In this document: piece by piece, positions 37,209 through 45,653 of the stretch
Layout of the letters: the number at the start of each line of letters is the position of its first letter
Position numbering within the stretch: position 1 is the stretch's first letter
Source of the DNA: Dyadobacter sp. CY345
Lineage (GTDB): Bacteria; Bacteroidota; Bacteroidia; Cytophagales; Spirosomataceae
DNA: 64,000 nt
Reading direction: 5' to 3'
NCBI RefSeq assembly: GCF_021502725.1
Contig: NZ_JAKFFS010000002.1
Span: forward strand, 620,001 to 684,000
Notes under the pieces: generated by a model
Database searches by the model: none
The model's input: only the letters and a program-made list of their open reading frames with translations
What the model was told of the DNA's origin: nothing
Program-made: the position numbers and the translations under genes

Positions 37209-37237
37209 GCCGACTGCCGACTGCCGACTGCCGACTG
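37209..37237. repeat. Heptad tandem repeat, (GCCGACT)4
   Basis: Four exact copies of GCCGACT plus two bases end just where the ccoQP stop codon begins at 37238. It is in the opposite orientation to the repeat at 37109-37136. Confidence 0.85.
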
Positions 37238-38281
37238 CTAATTCAGCGCTACTGCGCTGTCTCCCGCTGCATTTCCTTCTTCAAACAAATCTCCCTGTGG
37301 TTCTTTCGGATTTGCAGGTTTTGTTCCTTTCAATGACAAAACATAACTGGCAACTTTCTGGATATCCATAGGTGAAAGTTGTTTCTCCCACGATATCATA
37401 CCTTTTTCAGGAACACCATACTTGATCACCTTAAAGATATTTTTTACTCCGCCGCTGTGCAGCCAATATTGATCCGTTAGATTTGGTCCAACACTACCAC
37501 CTGCATCAGCACCGTGACATGCAGTACATTTTTCCTGAAAAAGTGCTTTTCCCTGATTGATTCCTTCCTCTTCGGTTAATATCGTAACAGTATTTTCGTC
37601 CATGCTCGAACCTACTTTTGCCAGGTATGCCTTTTTTTCTACTTCTGCCTGCGCAATTTCCTTGTCCAGTTCAGCCATCTGAAAATCACCAAATCCTCCG
37701 AAATAATACGCTGAATAAATAATAGCGATGATGACTGTTGATACAAAAAGAGATTGTAACCAGGGAGGCATACGGTTGTCAAGTTCCTGAATTCCATCGT
37801 AATCGTGGCCTTCAATCAGGATATGTTTTTCTTCATGAAGCGAAACCCCGACACCACCGAATTTTTTCCACCATCCGGCATCCAGAATAGATTTAGAAGC
37901 TTTTTCAGGAATATTGTTATTGATTTGTCTTAAAACAGAAAACGCGTTGACCAGCAGAATTATCACCAAAACGGCCACGAAAAATAACATGCCGAGCAGT
38001 AAAAGAAGCAACAGATCAGTACCAGAAAGTGCCCTTACTTCCTCTTGCTGGCCCTGTGCAAATGCAGATGATGATATGAATGTAAACAGGATTAGGGAAA
38101 GAATTCCCTTTTTTAAGCTTCCATCGTTTAAGGGAATATTCTTCATGCCGTTGACAGATTTTTTATCAAGACGAACAACATAGACAAGCAATCCTACAAA
38201 AAAGACAAAAAATATGAGCAGCGAAATGAGCGGGAAAATTTCAACGCCCGCAATGGTTTCCAGATAATTTCGAAATTTCAT
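37238..38281 (-). CDS. Fused CcoQ-CcoP subunit of cbb3 cytochrome c oxidase
   Basis: A 347-residue protein. Residues 1 to about 55 look like a complete CcoQ (MKFRNYLETIAGVEIFPLIS, one helix, then YVVRLDKKSVNGMKNIPLND). A second hydrophobic segment follows (about 59-75), like the signal of a separate CcoP. The rest is CcoP, with helices near 87-112 and 178-192 and one class I cytochrome c domain (about 240-325) bearing a single CTACH heme site. Classic CcoP has two hemes, so this is a mono-heme form. It passes electrons to CcoO/CcoN. It lies between ccoNO and ccoG. Confidence 0.88.
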   Translation of the reverse strand: MKFRNYLETIAGVEIFPLISLLIFFVFFVGLLVYVVRLDKKSVNGMKNIPLNDGSLKKGILSLILFTFISSSAFAQGQQEEVRALSGTDLLLLLLLGMLFFVAVLVIILLVNAFSVLRQINNNIPEKASKSILDAGWWKKFGGVGVSLHEEKHILIEGHDYDGIQELDNRMPPWLQSLFVSTVIIAIIYSAYYFGGFGDFQMAELDKEIAQAEVEKKAYLAKVGSSMDENTVTILTEEEGINQGKALFQEKCTACHGADAGGSVGPNLTDQYWLHSGGVKNIFKVIKYGVPEKGMISWEKQLSPMDIQKVASYVLSLKGTKPANPKEPQGDLFEEGNAAGDSAVALN

Positions 38282-38319
38282 GATGTGAAAAAGTATTGGT
38301 GAAATGTAGGGAGGAATTG

Positions 38320-38347
38320 TTCTGAGCGGCTGATCAGCCGCTCAGAA
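38320..38347. other. 28-base perfect palindrome between ccoNO and ccoQP
   Basis: TTCTGAGCGGCTGA (38320-38333) is followed at once by its exact complement (38334-38347). It starts 6 bases after the ccoNO stop and lies 38 bases before ccoQP on the transcribed strand. It has no T-run. It may protect an mRNA end or cause partial termination, setting the subunit ratio. Confidence 0.65.
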
Positions 38348-38353
38348 GTCCGA

Positions 38354-40504
38354 TCATTTATTCGTTTTTATATCAGTTCCAAGTCGTTGCAGGTAAGCGA
38401 TCAAGGCAATGATTTCTTTATTTTCATTTGCTTTGATACCACTTTGTTTCAATCTGCCCTGAATTTCTTTTGCCTGTTTATGAAGCTCCGCATTGGCAAT
38501 TTTGTCGTAATCGTTTTCATAAGGAACACCAAGTGTTTGCATTGCCCTGATCTTGGAAGCCGTTGTTGAAGTATCCAGATCGTCTTCCAGCAACCAGCCA
38601 TAACGTGGCATAATTGATCCCGGTGACATCGAAGTTGGATCTTCCATGTGGTTGTAATGCCACGAGTCAGGATATTTTCCACCAACTCTGTGGATATCCG
38701 GTCCGGTGCGTTTTGAACCCCACTGATGCGGATAGTCATAAACAAATTCGCCTGATTTTGAATATTCTCCATATCGTTCAATTTCAGAACGGAATGGGCG
38801 GATCATTTGGGTATGACATACATAACAACCCTCTCTGACATAAATATCACGTCCCTGCAATTCCAGCGGAGTATATGGTTTTACACTTGCAATGGTTGGC
38901 ACATTGGACTCGATCATAAACGTCGGGATCATTTCAATCATCCCGCCAATGGCTACGGCAATTAGGGCGAAAATGGTAATAGCCAATGGTTTACGTTCCA
39001 GTAATCTGCGGTGCCAATACTCATTTTTCGCAGGTTGCCAGATAGCGGACAAAGGCATAGCTCTTGCAGTTTCAGATTTTACTAGTGAGCCATTAAGCGC
39101 AGTCATCCACAAATTGTAGATCATCACAATAAATCCGATAATATACAGCGTGCCGCCGACACTTCTGAGAAAGTATAATGGAGCGAGCTGCGTTACAGTT
39201 TCAAGGAAATTAGGATATTTTAACAAACCTTCCTGTGTAAATTCTTTCCACATAGAGCTTTGCACCCAACCAGCCCAGTACATCGGAATAGTATAAAAAA
39301 GGATTCCGAGTGTTCCGATCCAGAAGTGGAAATTTGCCAGTTTTGAAGAAAAAAGCGGACGGTTATAAAGGCGTGGGAAAAGCCAGTAAAGCATACCAAA
39401 AGTTAAAAATCCATTCCATCCAAGCGCACCGACGTGAACGTGTGCAACGATCCAGTCGGTATAATGTGCAATGGCATTTACGTTTTTGAAAGACAACATC
39501 GGGCCTTCAAAAGTGGCCATACCATAAGCGGTGATCGCGACGACAAAGAATTTCAAAACTACATCCTCACGCACTTTGTCCCATGCGCCGCGGAGTGTCA
39601 TCAGTCCGTTCATCATACCACCCCAGGAAGGCGCTATCAACATAACAGAAAATACGGTTCCCAAAGTCTGCGCCCATTCTGGTAGAGCGGTGTAAAGTAG
39701 ATGGTGAGGGCCTGCCCAGATATAAAGAAAAATCAGCGACCAAAAGTGGACAATAGATAACCTATATGAATAAACGGGGCGGTTTGCAGCTTTCGGAAGA
39801 AAGTAATACATGAGGCCGAGGTATGGCGTTGTGAGGAAAAAGGCCACGGCATTGTGCCCATACCACCATTGCACAAGTGCATCCTGCACACCGGCATACA
39901 TGGAATAACTTTTGAAGAATGAGATTGGAAGCGCCATGCTGTTCACGACATGAAGCATCGCCACCGTTACAAAAGAAGCAATGTAAAACCAGATCGCAGC
40001 ATAAATATGTTCAACCCGACGGTTGATCGTGGTCATGATCAGGTTGATCAAAGCAGAAACCCAGACTACCGCGATGGCGATATCAAGCGGCCATTCCAGC
40101 TCAGCATATTCTTTCGAAGTGGTTAGTCCCATAGGAAGTGTGATCGCTGCGCAGACAATTATAAACTGCCAGGCCCAGAAATGGAAGCGGCTAAGCGCGG
40201 GGCTCCACATGGGTGTGCGTAAAACTCTAGGCGCGGAATAATACAAACCGGTGAAAAATCCGTTACCCACGAATGCGAAAATAACAGCGTTGGTATGAAG
40301 TGGTCTTATCCGGCTGAAAGTCAGGTAAGGTAAGTCCATGTTAAGGTCTGGGAATACCAGCTGAAATGCTGCCAGCAGGCCGACAAGCATACCGATAAGT
40401 CCGAACAAAATCGTGGCGATGGCAAAGTTTCGGACGATTTTATTGTCATATTGAAACTCGTCCAGCTCGACGGTTGCGATACCCGGATTAGGATGGTTTG
40501 ACAT
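38354..40504 (-). CDS. Fused CcoN-CcoO subunit of cbb3 cytochrome c oxidase
   Basis: This is the catalytic subunit fused to the mono-heme subunit, 716 residues from the ATG at 40504 (a TTG four codons earlier is unlikely). CcoN (about 1-490) has some 12-14 helices with heme and CuB ligands in RPLHTNAVIF, WWYGHNAVAFF, WAGPHHLLY and DWIVAHVHVGALG. CcoO (about 495-716) has one helix and CYVCHTQMIRP, the heme c site. The enzyme reduces O2 to water with high affinity and pumps protons. CcoNO fusions are typical of Bacteroidota. Confidence 0.94.
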   Translation of the reverse strand: MSNHPNPGIATVELDEFQYDNKIVRNFAIATILFGLIGMLVGLLAAFQLVFPDLNMDLPYLTFSRIRPLHTNAVIFAFVGNGFFTGLYYSAPRVLRTPMWSPALSRFHFWAWQFIIVCAAITLPMGLTTSKEYAELEWPLDIAIAVVWVSALINLIMTTINRRVEHIYAAIWFYIASFVTVAMLHVVNSMALPISFFKSYSMYAGVQDALVQWWYGHNAVAFFLTTPYLGLMYYFLPKAANRPVYSYRLSIVHFWSLIFLYIWAGPHHLLYTALPEWAQTLGTVFSVMLIAPSWGGMMNGLMTLRGAWDKVREDVVLKFFVVAITAYGMATFEGPMLSFKNVNAIAHYTDWIVAHVHVGALGWNGFLTFGMLYWLFPRLYNRPLFSSKLANFHFWIGTLGILFYTIPMYWAGWVQSSMWKEFTQEGLLKYPNFLETVTQLAPLYFLRSVGGTLYIIGFIVMIYNLWMTALNGSLVKSETARAMPLSAIWQPAKNEYWHRRLLERKPLAITIFALIAVAIGGMIEMIPTFMIESNVPTIASVKPYTPLELQGRDIYVREGCYVCHTQMIRPFRSEIERYGEYSKSGEFVYDYPHQWGSKRTGPDIHRVGGKYPDSWHYNHMEDPTSMSPGSIMPRYGWLLEDDLDTSTTASKIRAMQTLGVPYENDYDKIANAELHKQAKEIQGRLKQSGIKANENKEIIALIAYLQRLGTDIKTNK

Positions 40505-40578
40505 AATTTTGAGCAAAGAATGGTGAATAAATTTGGGTGATATCTGAGAAGGTTATTGAAAATTATTGCTTTTGAAAT

Positions 40579-40731
40579 TTAAGGTTTGGTGTCCGTATCG
40601 TCCAGCAGAATTCGGATGGAAGGCGTATAATCATCGTCAAAATGACCCTTGCGGACCGACCAGATAAATGCTCCCAGGAAGCCAATCGCCACAAACAGGC
40701 TGGCTATAATTAAAATATAAAGGGCGCTCAT
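40579..40731 (-). CDS. ccoS: cbb3 oxidase assembly protein CcoS
   Basis: This small gene encodes 50 residues: one helix (MSALYILIIASLFVAIGFLG), then AFIWSVRKGHFDDDYTPSIR, the CcoS signature of Trp followed by a GQ/GHFDD turn. CcoS is needed for cofactor insertion into the oxidase. It lies between ccoI and ccoNO on the same strand, its usual place. It is easily missed because of its length. Confidence 0.88.
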   Translation of the reverse strand: MSALYILIIASLFVAIGFLGAFIWSVRKGHFDDDYTPSIRILLDDTDTKP

Positions 40732-40759
40732 GACTTTCGGATTGTGTTATTTAATACCC

Positions 40760-40803
40760 CAAAACTACCGGATGGGGATACGCTGAACGATGACATTAGA
40801 CCT
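40760..40803 (-). promoter_or_regulatory. Promoter of the ccoS-ccoNO operon with Crp/Fnr-like site
   Basis: TAGTTTTG (40767-40760, minus strand) is the same -7 octamer as at hemN. ATGAC-ATTA-GACCT (40790-40803) is a palindrome with one perfect and one degraded half, centred 36.5 bp from the end of the -7 element, exactly as at hemN. The half nearest the promoter is the conserved one. The start would lie about 25 bases before ccoS. Confidence 0.62.
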
Positions 40804-40821
40804 CCATTTAACTGATCTTAA

Positions 40822-43275
40822 TCAGCTTTTCAACCATTTCTTCGCTGCAAGATTGCTGGCGACGGTTGTGAACAGCACAATGGTGATAGAACTGACAGGC
40901 ATCAGGATGGCTGCGATCACCGGCGACAGTTTTCCTGAAACGGCAAAGGTTAATCCAAGGATATTATAGAAGAGCGAAATCCCAAAACTTAGCTTAATAA
41001 TGCTTTGCCCAGACTTGGCAAGACTGATAAAGGCAGGCAACCGAACAAGCTGATTCCCTTCAATAATGGCGTCGCAGGCAGGAGAAAAGTTGTTGATATC
41101 GTCCGAAACGGCAAGTCCCACATCACTTTGGCGAAGCGCTCCGGCATCGTTCAGTCCATCACCGATCATCAAAACATTTTTGTGGTCATGAAGTTGTAAA
41201 TGTTTGATAAACCTTAACTTTTCCTCGGGTTTTTGTTCAAATAAAAGATTTGATTCGGCTCCGAAAACAGGCGTTAAAAGCTGCTTATCCGTCGGTTTAT
41301 CTCCCGATAAAAGATAGGTATCAAATCCGGAATTTTGCAGACGCGAAACTGTATCATTTAACTCAGGGCGATATTTGCTTTTTAATGTAAAGTATCCCCG
41401 GATTGTAGCGTCAATAGAAACATAGACGTGAGAAGCATTGTCTGATTTTTCAAGAAGATTTGCGCTTTGAACCCATTTTGCCGAGCCCAGCTTTACTTCC
41501 ACTTTTCCCCAGAGCGCTCTCATCCCGAGTCCTTCGGATTCTACAAACGCTGTGAGTATACGTTTACTGGTATTCACATGGTCAAGTTCCTTGACAAGCA
41601 TTCTGCTAAGCGGATGTGAAGACTGGGATGCGAGCGTTTTGATCATGATCAACTCTTCAACAGTCAAAGTTTCTCCGATAAACTCCACTTCTGCGTCGTT
41701 AATCTGCGTGATGGTTCCGGTTTTGTCAAATACGACGGTATCAATTTTGGAAAGCCTTTCGATCGCATGCGCATTTTTAGGATAAAAGCGGTGTTTTCCA
41801 AAAAGGCTTAATAAATTTCCGTTGGTAAAAGTGGAGGACAAAAGCAAGGCACATGGACAGGCAACGAGCAGACAGGTTGTAAATGCGTTAAAAGCAGTTT
41901 CCGGATTTTTTAGAATAAAAAACCAGGTCAGGAATGTGATAACCGCAATGCCTAACACGATCATAGAAAAAAACTTGTTGATACGCGCAGCGAGCGTTTG
42001 ATCCTGGTTTTCCTTTTCACGGGAAAATGTGTCGTTATTCCAGAGCTGTGTCAGGTAACTTTGGGAAACCCTACGAAGTACTTCCAGTTCGACAGACAAG
42101 CCTGTCTGTTTTCCCCCGGCATAAATCGTGTCGCCTTTTTTTCGCTCAACAGGTTCTGATTCTCCGGATACAAAACTGTAATCAATCAAGGCTCTCGGGC
42201 TCAATAAAACGGCATCGGCTGGAATCAATTCCTGATTCCTTACCAACATTTGTTCGCCGGGTTGAAGTTCTGTGATCGGGACACGATTTTCTATTCCGTT
42301 TTTAATTACAGTTACAGCAACTGGAAAATAAGATTTGTAATCGCGGTCGAAAGAAATTCCGGCATAGGTTTTATCCTGAAAATAACGGCCAATCAGCATG
42401 AAAAACACAGCACCGGCCAGAGAATCAAAATACCCGGGGCCGGTCTGGCTGATGATCTGATATAAACTGGTGAGAAAAACACAAAGCAAAGCCAAGGCAA
42501 TCGGTGCGTCGATATTCAGATATTTCCCTTTTAAAGCCGACCATGCAGATTTAAAGAAATCAGCGGCGCAATAGAAAAATACGGGAAGGCTCAATACCAG
42601 ATTCAATACGCTGAAAAGATATCCCAGATTTTCGTCGGATCTGCTTTCGCCTAGATGAAAATATTCGGGAAAGCTCAGCATCATAATGTTACCGAAAGCA
42701 AAACCGGATATACCGATTTTGTATAACCTCGTCCGGTTCCATTTTTTGATCTGTTTTCCCTCGACATCATTTAAACTGATGTAAGGTTCATAACCGATTC
42801 GCGTGATTAACGTGGCTAGTTCGCTCAGTTTTATTTGCTGCGAATCGTAGGTAATCCGTACTTTTTTCTCTGGAAAATTCACCACTGAACTGCGAATCGC
42901 AGGATTCAGTCTGTTCAATTGTTCGAGAAGCCATATACAGGAACTGCAATGCATTTTTGGGACAAGCCAGTTGATGCGGGAGAGTTTTCCATCAGTAAAT
43001 TCTAATAACTTATCAGCCACTTCGGGCAAGTCCAGATAATCGTATTTGCCTGGGAAGTAAGATTCATCAGGAGAAAGTCCTTGCGCGCCATCAATTGTAT
43101 AATACCGGCACAGGTTATTTTCTTTCAAAAGGTCATAAACAACAGAGCAGCCATCGCAGCAAAATTCGTGTTCATCAAACTGGATAACATCGTCCTTACA
43201 TTCTTCCCCACAATGATAACAGGTGTGTTTTTCGTGAATTTCTTTTTCGAGGATATTATTTTCACCAGGTTTCAT
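40822..43275 (-). CDS. ccoI: Copper-type P1B ATPase CcoI
   Basis: This 817-residue heavy-metal P-type ATPase supplies copper to the cbb3 oxidase. The N-terminus has a Cys-rich zinc-finger-like region (CYHCGEEC and CCDGC, about 18-40) and one metal-binding domain with MHCSSC (about 108-113). Eight helices follow, with the transport motif CPC in VACPCALLLSS. The phosphorylation site DKTGT and GDGLNDAGAL are present. Ending AAKKWLKS, it lies upstream of ccoS in the cluster, which supports CcoI (FixI) over a general copper exporter. Confidence 0.92.
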   Translation of the reverse strand: MKPGENNILEKEIHEKHTCYHCGEECKDDVIQFDEHEFCCDGCSVVYDLLKENNLCRYYTIDGAQGLSPDESYFPGKYDYLDLPEVADKLLEFTDGKLSRINWLVPKMHCSSCIWLLEQLNRLNPAIRSSVVNFPEKKVRITYDSQQIKLSELATLITRIGYEPYISLNDVEGKQIKKWNRTRLYKIGISGFAFGNIMMLSFPEYFHLGESRSDENLGYLFSVLNLVLSLPVFFYCAADFFKSAWSALKGKYLNIDAPIALALLCVFLTSLYQIISQTGPGYFDSLAGAVFFMLIGRYFQDKTYAGISFDRDYKSYFPVAVTVIKNGIENRVPITELQPGEQMLVRNQELIPADAVLLSPRALIDYSFVSGESEPVERKKGDTIYAGGKQTGLSVELEVLRRVSQSYLTQLWNNDTFSREKENQDQTLAARINKFFSMIVLGIAVITFLTWFFILKNPETAFNAFTTCLLVACPCALLLSSTFTNGNLLSLFGKHRFYPKNAHAIERLSKIDTVVFDKTGTITQINDAEVEFIGETLTVEELIMIKTLASQSSHPLSRMLVKELDHVNTSKRILTAFVESEGLGMRALWGKVEVKLGSAKWVQSANLLEKSDNASHVYVSIDATIRGYFTLKSKYRPELNDTVSRLQNSGFDTYLLSGDKPTDKQLLTPVFGAESNLLFEQKPEEKLRFIKHLQLHDHKNVLMIGDGLNDAGALRQSDVGLAVSDDINNFSPACDAIIEGNQLVRLPAFISLAKSGQSIIKLSFGISLFYNILGLTFAVSGKLSPVIAAILMPVSSITIVLFTTVASNLAAKKWLKS

Positions 43276-43322
43276 AATCGAATGGAGTTTTCATTTTGTT
43301 GAAAAACAGTATTTTAGCTGGC

Positions 43323-43340
43323 TGTGAAGTGTATTTCACA
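43323..43340. promoter_or_regulatory. Perfect TGTGAA-N6-TTCACA palindrome
   Basis: The arms 43323-43328 and 43335-43340 are exactly complementary. It lies 48 bp upstream of ccoI (minus) and 180 bp before the yfcC-type gene (plus). The sequence resembles a Crp-type site but with a wider spacer than the E. coli TGTGA-N6-TCACA. No clear -7 element was found beside it. Confidence 0.4.
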
Positions 43341-43520
43341 CATATAAAAAACGATAGTCAAATTTGGTGGTTTAGGCTGGGGGAGAAGATGACCTGAGAG
43401 GGAAATACTAATGACTTTGATCAGCATTTTCTTTTCCTCGGCGACAATATTTTATCAAAATCTCTGCTGTGTTTGTTTAATCTTGTACATTTAAATGCTC
43501 AGTTAAAAGTGCTTTTTCAG

Positions 43521-45011
43521 ATGCCATCAATCAAAAAACTTCCGACGCCGATTACGATATTAATGCTAGTAATTATTCTGGCTGCCGTTGCAACAATGTT
43601 TGTACCAGCCGGGAAATATGACACGCTTGGTTATAGTTCCGGAAGCAATTTTCAGCTGAGCAAATCGGATCAGGAAGTTTCTCTGCCATTTACACAGCAT
43701 ACGCTCGACAGCTTGCATGTGCTGATCAAGCTTGAAAAATTTGAAAATGGTGATATCAGAAAACCCGTTTCTGTCCCCGGCAGTTATCATCAATTGCCTC
43801 AAAAAACGCAGGGAATAATAGCCATTGTCCAGGCACCGTTAAAAGGGATTTATGATACGATTGATATCATACTTTTTGTGTTGATGATCGGCGGTTTTAT
43901 TAATGTCTTTTACTCGACCGGCGCCATGGACAAAGGATTAATTGCTCTTTCTCACCGAATGAAAGGGCAGGAAGCATGGCTCATCATTGTCCTTACCTTT
44001 CTCTTTTCCCTCGGAGGATCTTCTTTTGGAATGGCGGAAGAAGCACTTGTTTTTTATCCGGTTCTAATCCCGCTTTTTCTTGCGGCCGGTTACGATCTGC
44101 TGGTCCCGGTCGCTGTAATTCATGGAGGAAATACACTGGGTTATTTGTCGTCATTCTCCAACCCGTTTTCAACCATTATTGCGTCAAATGCTGCCGGGAT
44201 CAACTGGGCAGACGGACTATATGGAAGACTGGCCGTGATGATCATAACTACTTCCATCTTTGTAGTCTATGTTGTCAGATATGCCAAAAAAGTCAAAAAA
44301 GATCCTGCAACTTCCCTTGTATTCCGAACCGATGGTATTGTTAAATCACCATATCCATCAATAAATGAAGATGATAAATTTGCAGAGTCTCTTGATATTC
44401 GCTCAGGTGTTTTGCTTGTGATCTTCGCTGCGACGTTTTCTGTGTTGATTTTTGGCGTAGTCGTTCTGGATTGGTGGTTGCTGGAAATGTCTGCGTTATT
44501 TGTAGTTGCATCCATCGTTGTGGCGCTGGTGATGCGGATGGGTGAGAGAGAATTTATCGAAAAGTTTATTAAAGGGGCCGAAAGTCTGCTGGGCGTAGCC
44601 TTCATTATCGGAGTCGCGAGAGGCGTGACGACCATTTTAGATGCCGGAAATATCAGTGGATCTCTTTTATATTATGCTTCTATCGTGGTAAGTCAAATGC
44701 CTCCGTCGCTTTTTATCATCTCGCTGTTAGTCGTTTATATGCTCTTGACCCTAGTAATTCCGTCGTCATCTGGTATGGCCGTTGTTACTATGCCAATACT
44801 CGGTTCACTGGCAGTTGTAGCGGGAGTTCCGGGAAAAGATATTGTCAACAGCTATTTATTTGGAATGGGAATCATGGGTTTGATCACACCAACCGGCATG
44901 ATTTTGCCGTCGTTAGCGCTGGCCAATGTTAGTCTGAAAGCCTGGTGGAAATTTATCTGGCCAATGCTTCTGGTCTTGTTTCTTTTCTGCGCAATCTGGC
45001 TGGTTATCTAA
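43521..45011 (+). CDS. YfcC family transporter
   Basis: The start is the ATG at 43521 (MPSIKKLPTPITILM), giving 496 residues; the frame opens earlier at a TTG (43473). There are about 12-13 hydrophobic segments and no soluble domain apart from a periplasmic loop (about 30-90). GGSSFGMAEEALVFYPVLIP and VIPSSSGMAVVTMPIL are the paired re-entrant motifs of the YfcC/ArgF-dicarboxylate carrier group. The family label is putative basic amino acid antiporter or C4-dicarboxylate carrier; the true substrate is unclear. It converges on a methyltransferase gene 4 bp away. Confidence 0.82.
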   Translation: MPSIKKLPTPITILMLVIILAAVATMFVPAGKYDTLGYSSGSNFQLSKSDQEVSLPFTQHTLDSLHVLIKLEKFENGDIRKPVSVPGSYHQLPQKTQGIIAIVQAPLKGIYDTIDIILFVLMIGGFINVFYSTGAMDKGLIALSHRMKGQEAWLIIVLTFLFSLGGSSFGMAEEALVFYPVLIPLFLAAGYDLLVPVAVIHGGNTLGYLSSFSNPFSTIIASNAAGINWADGLYGRLAVMIITTSIFVVYVVRYAKKVKKDPATSLVFRTDGIVKSPYPSINEDDKFAESLDIRSGVLLVIFAATFSVLIFGVVVLDWWLLEMSALFVVASIVVALVMRMGEREFIEKFIKGAESLLGVAFIIGVARGVTTILDAGNISGSLLYYASIVVSQMPPSLFIISLLVVYMLLTLVIPSSSGMAVVTMPILGSLAVVAGVPGKDIVNSYLFGMGIMGLITPTGMILPSLALANVSLKAWWKFIWPMLLVLFLFCAIWLVI

Positions 45012-45015
45012 TTAT

Positions 45016-45648
45016 TTATCGTTTTTGATAAACATTACTCCTGATAAATTTTCCGAAAAACCATTTTTCGACAATTGTAGTATAATCTTTTTCAAAGTAG
45101 TCATCCATGTTAACCAGCGTACGGGCTTCGACGCTGCTTAGTATTCCAAAAAACAGATACATGGATTTTAGCAACATTTTTTGCCAGAATCTGGTCTGAT
45201 ATTTTTGTGGGACGAAATCAGTATATAGCCACAATCCGTTTGGTTTTAGCATTTTATGAATATGTAAAAACAACTTTGAGACATCACTTTTTGTAAATAA
45301 ATCAAAGAAAAACGGCGTGATGATGATATCAAATAATTTCTCAGAACGATATGCTTCAATATCTTGATGAATAAAATGAACAATGTTTTGTCCAACATCT
45401 CGCTTCCTCGATAATGAGATCATTTTATTAGAAACTTCGACATAAACGATGTTCAGGCCAGCACTTTGGATTTTAGATATTTCTTCCAAAATCCAGCCTG
45501 TTCCACCTCCAACAATCAAAATATGACTGTTTTCCGGGATATGATTCAGCAAACTCACCTGGGATTCAACCAGTGCATTTCCAAAAACTAAGCGACTGAT
45601 GAAGTCATAAGGACGTGCAACACGATTGAAATCAGGACTCTGTGACAT
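45016..45648 (-). CDS. Class I SAM-dependent methyltransferase
   Basis: The protein has 210 residues. The SAM-binding motif I is ILIVGGGTGWILEEI (about 43-57), with an acidic end of beta-2 in VYVEVSN (about 70-76) and motif IV-like FDIIITPFFFDLF. The C-terminal part is hydrophobic and basic, so it may be membrane-associated. It lies 5 bp after a UbiA-like gene and is surely co-transcribed. The pair may act on a prenylated or lipid product; that is inference. Confidence 0.78.
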   Translation of the reverse strand: MSQSPDFNRVARPYDFISRLVFGNALVESQVSLLNHIPENSHILIVGGGTGWILEEISKIQSAGLNIVYVEVSNKMISLSRKRDVGQNIVHFIHQDIEAYRSEKLFDIIITPFFFDLFTKSDVSKLFLHIHKMLKPNGLWLYTDFVPQKYQTRFWQKMLLKSMYLFFGILSSVEARTLVNMDDYFEKDYTTIVEKWFFGKFIRSNVYQKR

Positions 45649-45653
45649 CTTGA

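Noticed and set aside
37209-37237. CRISPR-like array
   Set aside because: The units are 7 bases in direct tandem with no spacers.
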